The notes beneath the pieces were generated by a model that did no database searches, was not told where the DNA came from, and was given only the letters and a program-made list of their open reading frames with translations. A stretch of DNA of 10,166 bases from DASZGI01 sp035938995 (GTDB taxonomy: Bacteria > Actinomycetota > Actinomycetes > Streptomycetales > Catenulisporaceae). The position numbers were made by a program, and so were the translations under genes. The stretch is taken from NCBI RefSeq assembly GCF_035938995.1, contig NZ_DASZGI010000366.1, positions 1-10,166 of the forward strand, written 5' to 3'. Every line of letters begins with the position of its first letter. The first letter of the stretch is position 1. Below are positions 1-5,528 of the stretch, in pieces.

Positions 1-1
1 G

Positions 2-145
2 GAGGTCCTGAAGTTGCAGGACGGTCGGATCGCGCTGCGCCAGTCCACCGACCCGGCGGGTCCTGCCCTGGTGTACACGGCCGGGGAGATGACCGCGTTC
101 ATCGAGGCGGCCAAGACCGGCGCCGCCGACTTCCTCCTCGAATAA
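2..145 (+). CDS. DUF397 domain protein, C-terminal 47 residues (partial)
   Basis: The reading frame is open from base 2 to the TAA at 143-145 and runs off the left edge, so only the C-terminal 47 residues are visible. The segment DGRIALRQSTDPAGPALVY followed by TAGEMTAFIEAAKTG matches the DUF397 pattern: a residue of the 'VRDSKDP.GP.L' type, then an 'EW/EM.AF..G.K.G' helix. DUF397 proteins are small (about 60-90 aa) and are very abundant in filamentous actinomycetes, usually beside a XRE regulator. Some such pairs (WhiJ-type) affect development. The molecular role is not settled; partner or antagonist of the cognate HTH protein is the common view. The neighbour downstream is a DUF574 methyltransferase, a frequent companion. 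The cognate HTH gene would lie to the left, outside the window. Family assignment is confident; function is not. Confidence 0.8.
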   Translation, partial: EVLKLQDGRIALRQSTDPAGPALVYTAGEMTAFIEAAKTGAADFLLE

Positions 146-424
146 CGCCCACCGGCGTTCTTCGAACTTCAATTTCAGCTATCTAGGGAAAAGCGCCACA
201 GAGCAATACACGCACAATCCGGCAAGCTCAACTGAATAGACTCAACAGAATAGAGCAGTACCGGCGCAGTCGCTTTGGTTGCGGAAAGTCCCTCCCCCAC
301 GCCTTACCCCCACAGGCCGGGGACAGACCAAAGACCCGAATCCGACAGCGCCGCGCGGGCCGGGCGTCGCCGCACACCGGCGCCCGGTCCGCACGCTCGG
401 TCGAGAGTGAGAGGGCGTGACGGC
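146..424. other. Intergenic spacer, AT-richer, with a tandem repeat
   Basis: This 279-base stretch separates the DUF397 and methyltransferase genes. Bases 150-260 are clearly richer in A/T than the flanking genes, as expected for a promoter-bearing spacer. From 275 an open frame runs into the methyltransferase from a TTG, but it has no ribosome binding site and its 50 residues are Pro/Arg-rich and unlike the family, so I treat it as non-coding. A TAGACT hexamer (237-242) fits the actinobacterial TANNNT -10 pattern, but I find no matching -35. No terminator-like hairpin is evident after the DUF397 stop. Confidence 0.5.
227..254 (+). repeat. 14-bp tandem direct repeat (two copies)
   Basis: CTCAACTGAATAGA (227-240) is followed immediately by CTCAACAGAATAGA (241-254), with one mismatch. 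It lies about 170 bases upstream of the methyltransferase start, in the AT-rich part of the spacer. The copies could be a duplicated regulator site or part of a promoter, since a TAGACT hexamer spans their junction. They could also be a chance slippage product. Confidence 0.75.
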
Positions 425-1225
425 ATGATCGACGAGGGGTATCCGGCCGACCGGATCGACACCAGCAGACCGCATCCCGCCCGCATGTACGACTACTACC
501 TCGGCGGCCGGGACAACTACGACGTCGACCAGGACGCCGCCGAGCGGGTGATCGCGAGCATCCCCAGAATGCGCGACTCCGCGCGGGCCAACCGGGCCTT
601 CCTCGTCCGGGCCGTGCGCACCGTGGTCGGCGACCACGGCATCCGGCAGATCATCGACATCGGCACCGGCATCCCCACCTCCCCGAACATCCATGAGATC
701 GCCCAGTCCACCGCCGCCGACACCAGCGTCGTCTACGTCGACAACGACCCGATCGTGGCGGTCCACGCCGCGGCGCGGCTCATGGGCGCCGGCCGAACCT
801 TGTTCGTGCTCGGAGATCTGCGCCGGCCCCAGGAGATCCTCACCGACCCGGACATCGCCGCGGCGATCGACCTCGGCCGGCCCGTGGCGGTCGTCCTCGT
901 CGCCGTCCTGCACTTCATCACCGACCAGGAGAATCCCGGGCGCATCGTCGACACCCTGCGGGACGCGCTGCCGTCCGGCAGCTTCCTGATCCTCAGCCAC
1001 GGCACATACGAGACGCTGATCGACGACCCGACCGAGATCTACCGCGTGTACCGGTCCGCGACCGCCACCCTCAACCTGCGCTCGCTGGCCGAGATCCGTT
1101 CCTACTTCGGCGATTTCGAGCTGCTGGAGCCGGGCGTCGTCACGGTCGCCGAATGGCGCCCCGAGCCCGGCTCGACCGACCGCCGCCGCTTCGGCTTCTA
1201 CTGCGGGGTCGCGCGCAAACCCTGA
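425..1225 (+). CDS. DUF574-family SAM-dependent methyltransferase
   Basis: A 266-residue protein of the actinomycete DUF574 (Methyltransf_19) family, a Rossmann-fold SAM-dependent methyltransferase group with no established substrate. The family N-terminus is intact: IDTSRPHPARMYDYYLGGRDN at residues 11-31. Next comes the SAM-binding loop IIDIGTGIPT (76-85), then VVYVDNDPI (102-110) with the acidic residue expected to hold the ribose, and FVLGDLRRP (127-135). AVVLVAVLHFI (155-165) follows, and the C-terminal fold ends in FGFYCGVARK. I chose the ATG at 425 because GAGGG (411-415) sits 9 bases upstream and because the family normally begins just before DTSRPHPARMYD. The frame is open back to a TTG at 275, which would add 50 residues unlike the family. 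Length is normal and no key motif is missing. It follows a DUF397 gene, a common pairing in actinomycetes, and is followed by hairpins that should end transcription. Enzyme class is confident; target unknown. Confidence 0.9.
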   Translation: MIDEGYPADRIDTSRPHPARMYDYYLGGRDNYDVDQDAAERVIASIPRMRDSARANRAFLVRAVRTVVGDHGIRQIIDIGTGIPTSPNIHEIAQSTAADTSVVYVDNDPIVAVHAAARLMGAGRTLFVLGDLRRPQEILTDPDIAAAIDLGRPVAVVLVAVLHFITDQENPGRIVDTLRDALPSGSFLILSHGTYETLIDDPTEIYRVYRSATATLNLRSLAEIRSYFGDFELLEPGVVTVAEWRPEPGSTDRRRFGFYCGVARKP

Positions 1226-1226
1226 A

Positions 1227-1242
1227 CCGGCCGCGCGGCCGG
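1227..1242. terminator. 16-bp perfect palindrome after the methyltransferase stop
   Basis: CCGGCCGCGCGGCCGG begins one base after the TGA (1223-1225) and is fully self-complementary. As RNA it can fold into a 6-bp all-G/C stem with a GCGC loop. There is no T-run, which is usual for high-GC actinomycete terminators. Confidence 0.5.
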
Positions 1243-1301
1243 GTGGTGTGAACGGGGCCGGGACCGGCGCCGCCACGCGATCTTCCGCCCTGCCCGCCGC
1301 A

Positions 1302-1323
1302 CGCCGAAGCGCGTGCTTCGGCG
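1302..1323. terminator. 9-bp stem, 4-base loop hairpin
   Basis: CGCCGAAGC (1302-1310), loop GCGT, then GCTTCGGCG (1315-1323), a perfect 9-bp stem. CCTTGACTTT, which is only weakly T-rich, follows. The position 77 bases after the methyltransferase stop and upstream of the AT-rich acylase leader fits a transcription terminator, probably acting with the palindrome at 1227. Confidence 0.65.
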
Positions 1324-1417
1324 CCTTGACTTTGAAGCCTGACGAACCAGGTAAGGACCCTTCTTCTGTTGCGGGAGCGGTGTGCCGCCTTCAGATTTGA
1401 ATGATCCTCATGTTTTG

Positions 1418-1435
1418 GCCAAGAGTTGCCAAGAG
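1418..1435 (+). repeat. GCCAAGAG direct repeat with 10-bp period
   Basis: GCCAAGAG occurs at 1418-1425 and again at 1428-1435, one helical turn apart, about 95-110 bases upstream of the acylase start. The first copy overlaps the palindrome TTGGCCAA (1415-1422). Repeats on one face of the helix in an AT-rich leader are a common layout for activator or repressor sites, but no regulator is identified. Confidence 0.5.
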
Positions 1436-1529
1436 CTTGAAGGACTCTTTGCCCTACCCGCGAGTAGGTTGACGCGCCGCAAGGCGTCCATAACCGCGCG
1501 TTATTTCGCTTGCCTGGGAGGGCTCAGCG

Positions 1530-4424
1530 TTGCGCCGCACCCACATCAGTTCCCGCCGACACCGCCGCGTGTCCGCCCTGGTCGCAGCTGTCGCGGCCGC
1601 GGCGCTCTTCGGATCCGCCGCCGCCAGCACGGCGAGCGCGGCCGTGCCCCTCGGCTCGGCCGTCACCGACTACTGCCCCCAAACCTGCTCCGACGTGCTG
1701 CCGCCGGGCGAGAACGGGGCCGAGACCCTGGCCGACATCCTGCTGTTCAAGGTGTTCGGCGTCCGACCCTCGCACAACAACGACCAGCTTTCGAACTACG
1801 CGAACCTCGCCTCGTCGTACACCGGTCTGACCGACGGCCAGATCGACAACTTCTACAACGACTCCGCGCTCGGCGTGCCCCCCTCGCAGGTCGAGCGGAC
1901 CGAGACCCCCGAACCCGGTGTCACGATCCTGCGGGACAAGGCCACCGGGGTCCCGCACATATACGGCAACACCCGCGCCGAAACCGAATACGGGGCCGGA
2001 TACGCCGGCGCCGAGGACCGGCTCTGGGTGATGGACCTGCTGCGCCACATAGGCCGCGCCGAGCTGACCTCCTTCGCCGGCGGCTCCCCGGCGAACCGGA
2101 CGCTCGAGCAGAACCTCTGGAGCACCGCCCCCTACACCGAGGCGGACCTCCAGGCCCAGGTGACCGCACTGGCCGCGGACGGGTCCCGCGGCGCCCAGCT
2201 CAAGGCGGACATCGACAACTACCTGGGCGGCGTCAACGCGTACATCGCACAGGTCCAGGCCGCCAACGACTTCCCCGGCGAATACGACCTCACCGGCCAG
2301 TCGATGGCGCCCTTCACCGAGACCGACCTGATCGCCGTCGCCGGCGTCATCGGCGGCCTGTTCGGCAGCGGCGGCGGGGCCGAGCTCCAGTCGGCGCTGG
2401 TCAAGGAGGCCGCGGAGCAGGCGTACGGGACGGCCGAGGGAGACGCAGTCTGGGCCGCGCTGCGCGAGCAGAACGACCCCGAGACGACGCTCACCCTGCA
2501 CAACGGCCAGAGCTTCCCGTACGGCGAGACCTCCGGGACGGTCACCGGCGTCGCGATGCCCGACCCCGGCTCCGTCAACGCCGCGAACATGGTGCAGAAC
2601 CCGACCGGATCGGCGGCCGGCAGCACCGCGGCCATCGGCACGGTCAGCCCCGCCGCGACGGCCAAGGTCGCCGCCAAGCTGCCCGCGCCGCTGCGCTCGA
2701 AGGTCGGCGCGCTCAACGGCCTGAACAACTCCGGCGCGATGCCAGGGCTCAGCTTCCCGTCCCCCGGCCATCACCCCGGCATGTCCAACGCGCTGGTCGT
2801 TTCAGCCGCAGACAGCGCCTCGGGCCACCCGATCGCCGTCTTCGGCCCGCAGACCGGCTACTTCGCCCCGCAGCTGCTCATGCTCGAGGAGATCGAGGGC
2901 CCGGGCCTCAGCGCCCGCGGCGCCGCCTTCGCGGGCCTCAACTTCTACGTGGAGCTCGGCCGCGGGCCGAGCTACTCCTGGAGCGCCACCTCCGGTGAGC
3001 AGGACAACGCGGACACCTACGCGGTGACCCTCTGCAACGCGGACGGCTCCCCGGCCACCACGAGTTCGACCTCGTACATGTACCACGGCGTCTGCACCCC
3101 GATGGACAAGCTGGTGCAGCACGACTCGTGGAGCCCGACGCTGGCGGACGGCACCGCGGCGGGATCCTACGACCTGACGATCTATCGAACTAAATACGGG
3201 CTCGTGCAATACACCGCGACAGTCGGCGGAGTGCCGGTGGCCTACGCTGTCCTGCGCTCCACATATATGCACGAGGCGGAGTCGGCCATCGGATTCCAGA
3301 TGTTCAACGATCCGAGCGTCATGTCCACGCCCCAGGGATTCGAGAGCGCCGCGTCCAACGTCGCCTTCGACTTCAACTGGTTCTACGTGAACTCGGCGCA
3401 CACCGCCTACTTCAACTCGGGACTCAACACGGTACGGGCGCCGAACACCGACCCGAACCTGCCGATGTGGGGCGTGCCCGCGGACGAGTGGCAGAACTGG
3501 GATCCGACCTCGAACACCGCGTCGTACACCCCGGCGTCGGCGCACCCGAACTCGATCGACCAGGACTACTACGTCAGCTGGAACAACAAGCAGGCACAGG
3601 ACTACAGCGCCGCGGACGGGAACTTCAGCTACGGCCCCGTCCAACGCGTCGACCTGCTGGACCAGGGGATCAAGTCGTTCCTGGCCACCGGCGCGAAGTT
3701 CACCAGATCCTCGCTGGTCCAGGTCATGGAGCAGGCCGCGGTGACCGACCTGCGCGGCAAAGAGGTGCTGCCGATGCTCCTGCAGGTCATCAACAGCCAA
3801 CCGGTGACCGACCCCAACCAGCAGGCGCTGGTGAACGAGCTGACCACGTGGATGAACGCCGGTTCCACGCTGAGCCAGACCTCGACCGGGGCGACGAGCT
3901 TCCAGAACTCCGCGGCCATCCAGCTGATGGACGCCTGGTGGCCGCAGCTGCTCCAAGCCGAGTTCCAGTCCGGCATGGGCAGCGGGCTGTTCAACGCGGT
4001 GGTGAACGCGCTCCAGCCCAACGAGTCACCCTCCGGCGGCCAGAACATCACCGGCACCGGCGCGGTGTCCTCCAACCAGGCCCAGCCGCACAAGGGCTCT
4101 TCGTTCCAGTTCGGCTGGTGGGGTTACGTCAGCAAGGATCTGCGCGCCGTGCTCGGCCAGAGCGTGCAGGACCCGCTGCCGGTGACCTACTGCGGCAGCG
4201 GAAGCCTTTCCGCCTGCCGTAGCGCCCTGCTCAGCTCCCTGACCTCGGCCGCCGCCGAGTCGGCTGCCACCGTCTACCCGGGCGACTCCACCTGCTCGGC
4301 GGGCGACCAGTGGTGCGCCGACAGCATCATCCAGGACCCGGTCGGCGGGATCACCGACCCGCCCACCACCTGGCAGAACCGCCCCACCTTCCAACAGGTG
4401 GTCCAGTACCAGTCAGGCCCGTGA
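1530..4424 (+). CDS. Secreted penicillin acylase family protein (Ntn hydrolase, peptidase S45)
   Basis: A 964-residue precursor of the penicillin amidase family. These enzymes cleave amide bonds (penicillins, acyl-homoserine lactones, lipopeptide side chains or other N-acyl compounds) after autocatalytic cleavage into two chains. The start is TTG at 1530, with GGGAGGG (1516-1522) 7 bases upstream. Residues 1-37 form an export signal: Arg-rich N-terminus, Ala/Val/Leu core, and Ala-Ser-Ala as likely cleavage site. TILRDKATGVPHIYG (132-146) and GYAGAEDRLWVMDLLRHIGR (157-176) are hallmark A-chain motifs. HHPGM then SNALVVSAADSASGHPI places the catalytic N-terminal nucleophile of the B chain at Ser419, giving a B chain of 546 residues. 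FGPQTGYFAPQ replaces the 'NDPHL' stretch of classical penicillin G acylases. FDFNWFYVNS holds Asn616, a candidate oxyanion-hole Asn (inference). The C-terminus WQNRPTFQQVVQ is family-like. Cys49 and Cys53 could form a disulfide. Substrate cannot be told from sequence. The gene stands alone, ends in a strong terminator and overlaps the convergent regulator gene by 12 bp. Confidence 0.93.
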   Translation: MRRTHISSRRHRRVSALVAAVAAAALFGSAAASTASAAVPLGSAVTDYCPQTCSDVLPPGENGAETLADILLFKVFGVRPSHNNDQLSNYANLASSYTGLTDGQIDNFYNDSALGVPPSQVERTETPEPGVTILRDKATGVPHIYGNTRAETEYGAGYAGAEDRLWVMDLLRHIGRAELTSFAGGSPANRTLEQNLWSTAPYTEADLQAQVTALAADGSRGAQLKADIDNYLGGVNAYIAQVQAANDFPGEYDLTGQSMAPFTETDLIAVAGVIGGLFGSGGGAELQSALVKEAAEQAYGTAEGDAVWAALREQNDPETTLTLHNGQSFPYGETSGTVTGVAMPDPGSVNAANMVQNPTGSAAGSTAAIGTVSPAATAKVAAKLPAPLRSKVGALNGLNNSGAMPGLSFPSPGHHPGMSNALVVSAADSASGHPIAVFGPQTGYFAPQLLMLEEIEGPGLSARGAAFAGLNFYVELGRGPSYSWSATSGEQDNADTYAVTLCNADGSPATTSSTSYMYHGVCTPMDKLVQHDSWSPTLADGTAAGSYDLTIYRTKYGLVQYTATVGGVPVAYAVLRSTYMHEAESAIGFQMFNDPSVMSTPQGFESAASNVAFDFNWFYVNSAHTAYFNSGLNTVRAPNTDPNLPMWGVPADEWQNWDPTSNTASYTPASAHPNSIDQDYYVSWNNKQAQDYSAADGNFSYGPVQRVDLLDQGIKSFLATGAKFTRSSLVQVMEQAAVTDLRGKEVLPMLLQVINSQPVTDPNQQALVNELTTWMNAGSTLSQTSTGATSFQNSAAIQLMDAWWPQLLQAEFQSGMGSGLFNAVVNALQPNESPSGGQNITGTGAVSSNQAQPHKGSSFQFGWWGYVSKDLRAVLGQSVQDPLPVTYCGSGSLSACRSALLSSLTSAAAESAATVYPGDSTCSAGDQWCADSIIQDPVGGITDPPTTWQNRPTFQQVVQYQSGP

Positions 4425-5108
4425 CAGCGCCGGAGGGCCGGGATCCGCGTCCGAGCGCGGTCCCGGCCCTCCGGGCGCCGGACACGGCGCGATGTCGAGC
4501 ACCGGCGTGCCCGGTGGCGCGGACAGATCGAGTACGTGCAGATCCACGTCCACCGCGGCCAGCAGCTGGCAACGCGATACCGCTATCCGATTCGCCCGCA
4601 CGCTGCCCGGCCGCGCGAAAATGCCCACCCGCCGCGGCGCGTGCTCAAAGCGCATCCGCTCCGCCGCGAGCCGGGGATCCGGGCGCAGATAACAGACCAC
4701 TTCAACGTGCGAATAGTCCTCGAGCCCTGCCAGATCGGCGGCGCGGTACCGGGAGGTGTCGAGCCGGATCACCGACGTGGTCCCGTCATCGCGCCGCCCG
4801 ATGACGCTGCCCACCGGCACCGGCGCGACCAGCCCTGCCCGCGGACGCCGCCCGTCCGCCGCAGCGACCGTCCAAAGCCCGACCAGCGCGCCCCCGGCGC
4901 CCAGCACGGCGTCGCAGTCCACGGCCAGCTCCTTGCTGGCCCGCCGCACCGCCTTCTCCACCTTGGCGATCAGGTCGGGGTGCACATGCACCGCCCGCGC
5001 CAGAGCGGCCTGCGACAGGCCCGCGCGCAACCGCCACGAGCGCAGCTCGGCGCCGAAGCGGTCCCGCGCCGACAGGTCGGGATTGAGCGACTTGGGCGCC
5101 TGCGACAC
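4413..5108 (-). CDS. XRE helix-turn-helix protein fused to a TsaA/TrmO-like methyltransferase domain
   Basis: A 231-residue protein with two domains. Residues 17-75 are a XRE/Cro-type HTH: FGAELRSWRLRAGLSQAALA, then a second helix region ending CDAVLGAGGAL, as in actinomycete regulators. Residues 96-210 match the TsaA/UPF0066 domain, whose founding member TrmO methylates t6A37 in tRNA. PVPVGSVIG corresponds to the start of the fold, LAGLEDYSHVEVV (126-138) to 'L.GLEGFSHLWVL', VGIFARPGSVRANRIAVS (161-178) to 'VGVFATRSPFRPNPIGLS', and GTPVLDIAPC (200-209) to 'GTPVLDIKPY'. The canonical Lys of the last motif is Ala here, and Pro-Asn-Pro is changed to Ala-Asn-Arg. Activity or target may therefore differ, or the domain may only sense SAM. 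The GTG at 5108 is preferred because GGGAGG (5119-5114) lies 5 bases upstream. An ATG at 5147 with weaker GAGG is possible and adds 13 residues. The last 21 residues (Gly/Pro/Ala-rich) are encoded by the acylase terminator hairpin. Probably an autoregulator acting on the palindromes upstream. Confidence 0.85.
   Translation of the reverse strand: MSQAPKSLNPDLSARDRFGAELRSWRLRAGLSQAALARAVHVHPDLIAKVEKAVRRASKELAVDCDAVLGAGGALVGLWTVAAADGRRPRAGLVAPVPVGSVIGRRDDGTTSVIRLDTSRYRAADLAGLEDYSHVEVVCYLRPDPRLAAERMRFEHAPRRVGIFARPGSVRANRIAVSRCQLLAAVDVDLHVLDLSAPPGTPVLDIAPCPAPGGPGPRSDADPGPPALSRA
4430..4474. terminator. 14-bp-stem terminator between convergent genes, inside regulator codons
   Basis: CCGGAGGGCCGGGA (4430-4443) pairs perfectly with TCCCGGCCCTCCGG (4461-4474). 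An inner CGCG/CGCG helix (4446-4449 with 4456-4459) leaves a 6-base loop. It begins 5 bases after the acylase TGA, the ideal place to stop that transcript. It also lies within the last codons of the minus-strand HTH-TrmO gene, upstream of its stop (4415-4413), so it may hinder full-length transcription of that gene. No T-run is present. Confidence 0.85.
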
Positions 5109-5113
5109 CAGAG

Positions 5114-5126
5114 CCTCCCGTGGAGG
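5114..5126 (-). promoter_or_regulatory. Hairpin covering the regulator's ribosome binding site
   Basis: In the minus-strand message CCTCC (5126-5122), loop ACG, GGAGG (5118-5114) forms a 5-bp all-strong stem with a 3-base loop. The second arm is the Shine-Dalgarno sequence of the GTG start at 5108. If it folds, it would hide the ribosome binding site and keep regulator translation low. The short loop makes stability uncertain. Confidence 0.45.
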
Positions 5127-5150
5127 GTATGGACAGACGGCGGCCATACC
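5126..5150. promoter_or_regulatory. Inverted repeat GGTATGG-N11-CCATACC near the regulator start
   Basis: GGTATGG (5126-5132) and CCATACC (5144-5150) are perfect 7-bp arms separated by 11 bases. The element covers the alternative ATG at 5147 and sits just upstream of the GTG at 5108. Arm spacing suits a dimeric HTH protein, so it could be an autoregulatory operator. It resembles the larger palindromes only loosely (ATG, AGAC and CGGCC elements). Confidence 0.5.
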
Positions 5151-5170
5151 TTACCTCGGGCGGCCACACT

Positions 5171-5197
5171 CATGCAGACAACGGCCGTGTCTGCATG
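5171..5197. promoter_or_regulatory. 27-bp palindromic operator candidate, copy 1
   Basis: CATGCAGACA (5171-5180), seven bases ACGGCCG, then TGTCTGCATG (5188-5197), perfect 10-bp arms. The similarity to copy 2 continues outward as GCAGTA.TCGA, so about 38 bp are shared with three or four mismatches. It lies 63 bases upstream of the regulator's GTG start. Two long matched palindromes beside a XRE-type gene are what operators of that gene would look like. Confidence 0.8.
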
Positions 5198-5307
5198 GCA
5201 GTATTCGAGCACGGCGACGAGGCCGCGACGCGAGACGCGCGTGGCCCGGCCGCGCGCGCTGTCGCCGTCCCCGCCGAGGTCCGCAATACCCGATGACGAC
5301 GCGCGGC

Positions 5308-5338
5308 GCCATGCAGACAACGGACTTGTCTGCATGGC
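5308..5338. promoter_or_regulatory. 31-bp palindromic operator candidate, copy 2
   Basis: GCCATGCAGACA (5308-5319), seven bases ACGGACT, then TGTCTGCATGGC (5327-5338), perfect 12-bp arms. Its centre (5323) is 139 bases from the centre of copy 1 (5184). It is nearer the plus-strand GPP34 operon, about 190 bases upstream of that start. The pair could bind one regulator controlling both divergent units. Confidence 0.8.
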
Positions 5339-5528
5339 AGTACTCGACGGCGCTATCACAAAGAATCTGGAATGTTCACAGAATGCTTCGCGGCGGTCTC
5401 CCGACGTCGCGGAAAGGTCCGAGGCGCCACGGATCAGCAGCGCGGAGAGACGAGAAGGAGAGCAGGGCGACGGTGCGCAGCGGCAGGGCGAGACGGACCG
5501 CCACGGCGAAGAAAGGCCAGTGAGCGAC

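Larger units (their letters stand above)
1226..1529. other. Spacer: terminators, then upstream region of the acylase gene
   Basis: This 304-base stretch holds two GC-rich hairpins directly after the methyltransferase (1227-1242 and 1302-1323). A noticeably AT-richer part (about 1325-1530) follows and probably contains the acylase promoter. TTGACT (1326-1331) and TTGACG (1469-1474) resemble -35 elements, but neither has a convincing -10 at 16-18 bases, so I do not call a promoter. A pair of GCCAAGAG repeats lies at 1418-1435. A small dyad, GACGC (1471-1475) and GCGTC (1484-1488), lies close to the gene. An open frame running through here from 1382 continues inside the acylase in another phase and is not a gene. 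Confidence 0.55.
5109..5528. other. Divergent regulatory region between regulator gene and GPP34 operon
   Basis: About 420 bases with no convincing gene. They hold a small hairpin (5114-5126) and an inverted repeat (5126-5150) over the regulator start, two long near-identical palindromes (5171-5197 and 5308-5338), and an AT-richer stretch around 5350-5400 that may carry the plus-strand promoter. A purine-rich run, roughly GGAGAGACGAGAAGGAGAG at 5443-5461, precedes the GPP34 gene. Open frames cross the region in phases 5172 and 5311, but their third-position G/C is low compared with neighbouring genes and they begin inside the palindromes, so I leave them as non-coding. No clear -35/-10 pair is visible on either strand. 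On the minus strand AATACT beside the first palindrome is a possible -10. Confidence 0.6.

Noticed and set aside
275..424. N-terminal extension of the DUF574 methyltransferase from TTG 275
   Set aside because: No ribosome binding site, Pro/Arg-rich sequence unlike the family, and the ATG at 425 has a well-placed GAGGG and the expected family N-terminus.
1326..1354. TTGACT as a -35 element for the acylase
   Set aside because: The expected -10 position reads AGGTAA, which is a poor match, so no promoter is called.
1524..2774. Long minus-strand open frame opposite the acylase
   Set aside because: Val/Gly/Arg-rich antisense shadow with no recognisable domain.
1382..2998. Long plus-strand open frame overlapping the acylase
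   Set aside because: Arg/Pro-rich translation typical of an out-of-phase frame in high-GC DNA; the overlapping acylase frame has clear family motifs.
5311..5523. Possible 70-residue plus-strand gene starting in palindrome 2 and overlapping GTG 5520 as GTGA
   Set aside because: No ribosome binding site, start lies inside the operator-like palindrome, weak codon bias and no recognised family. A 16-codon leader from GTG 5473 is equally unsupported.
4536..5528. Upstream extension of the GPP34 reading frame across the regulator gene and palindromes
   Set aside because: It runs antisense through the HTH-TrmO gene, has poor third-position G/C in 5170-5520, and contains no family sequence.
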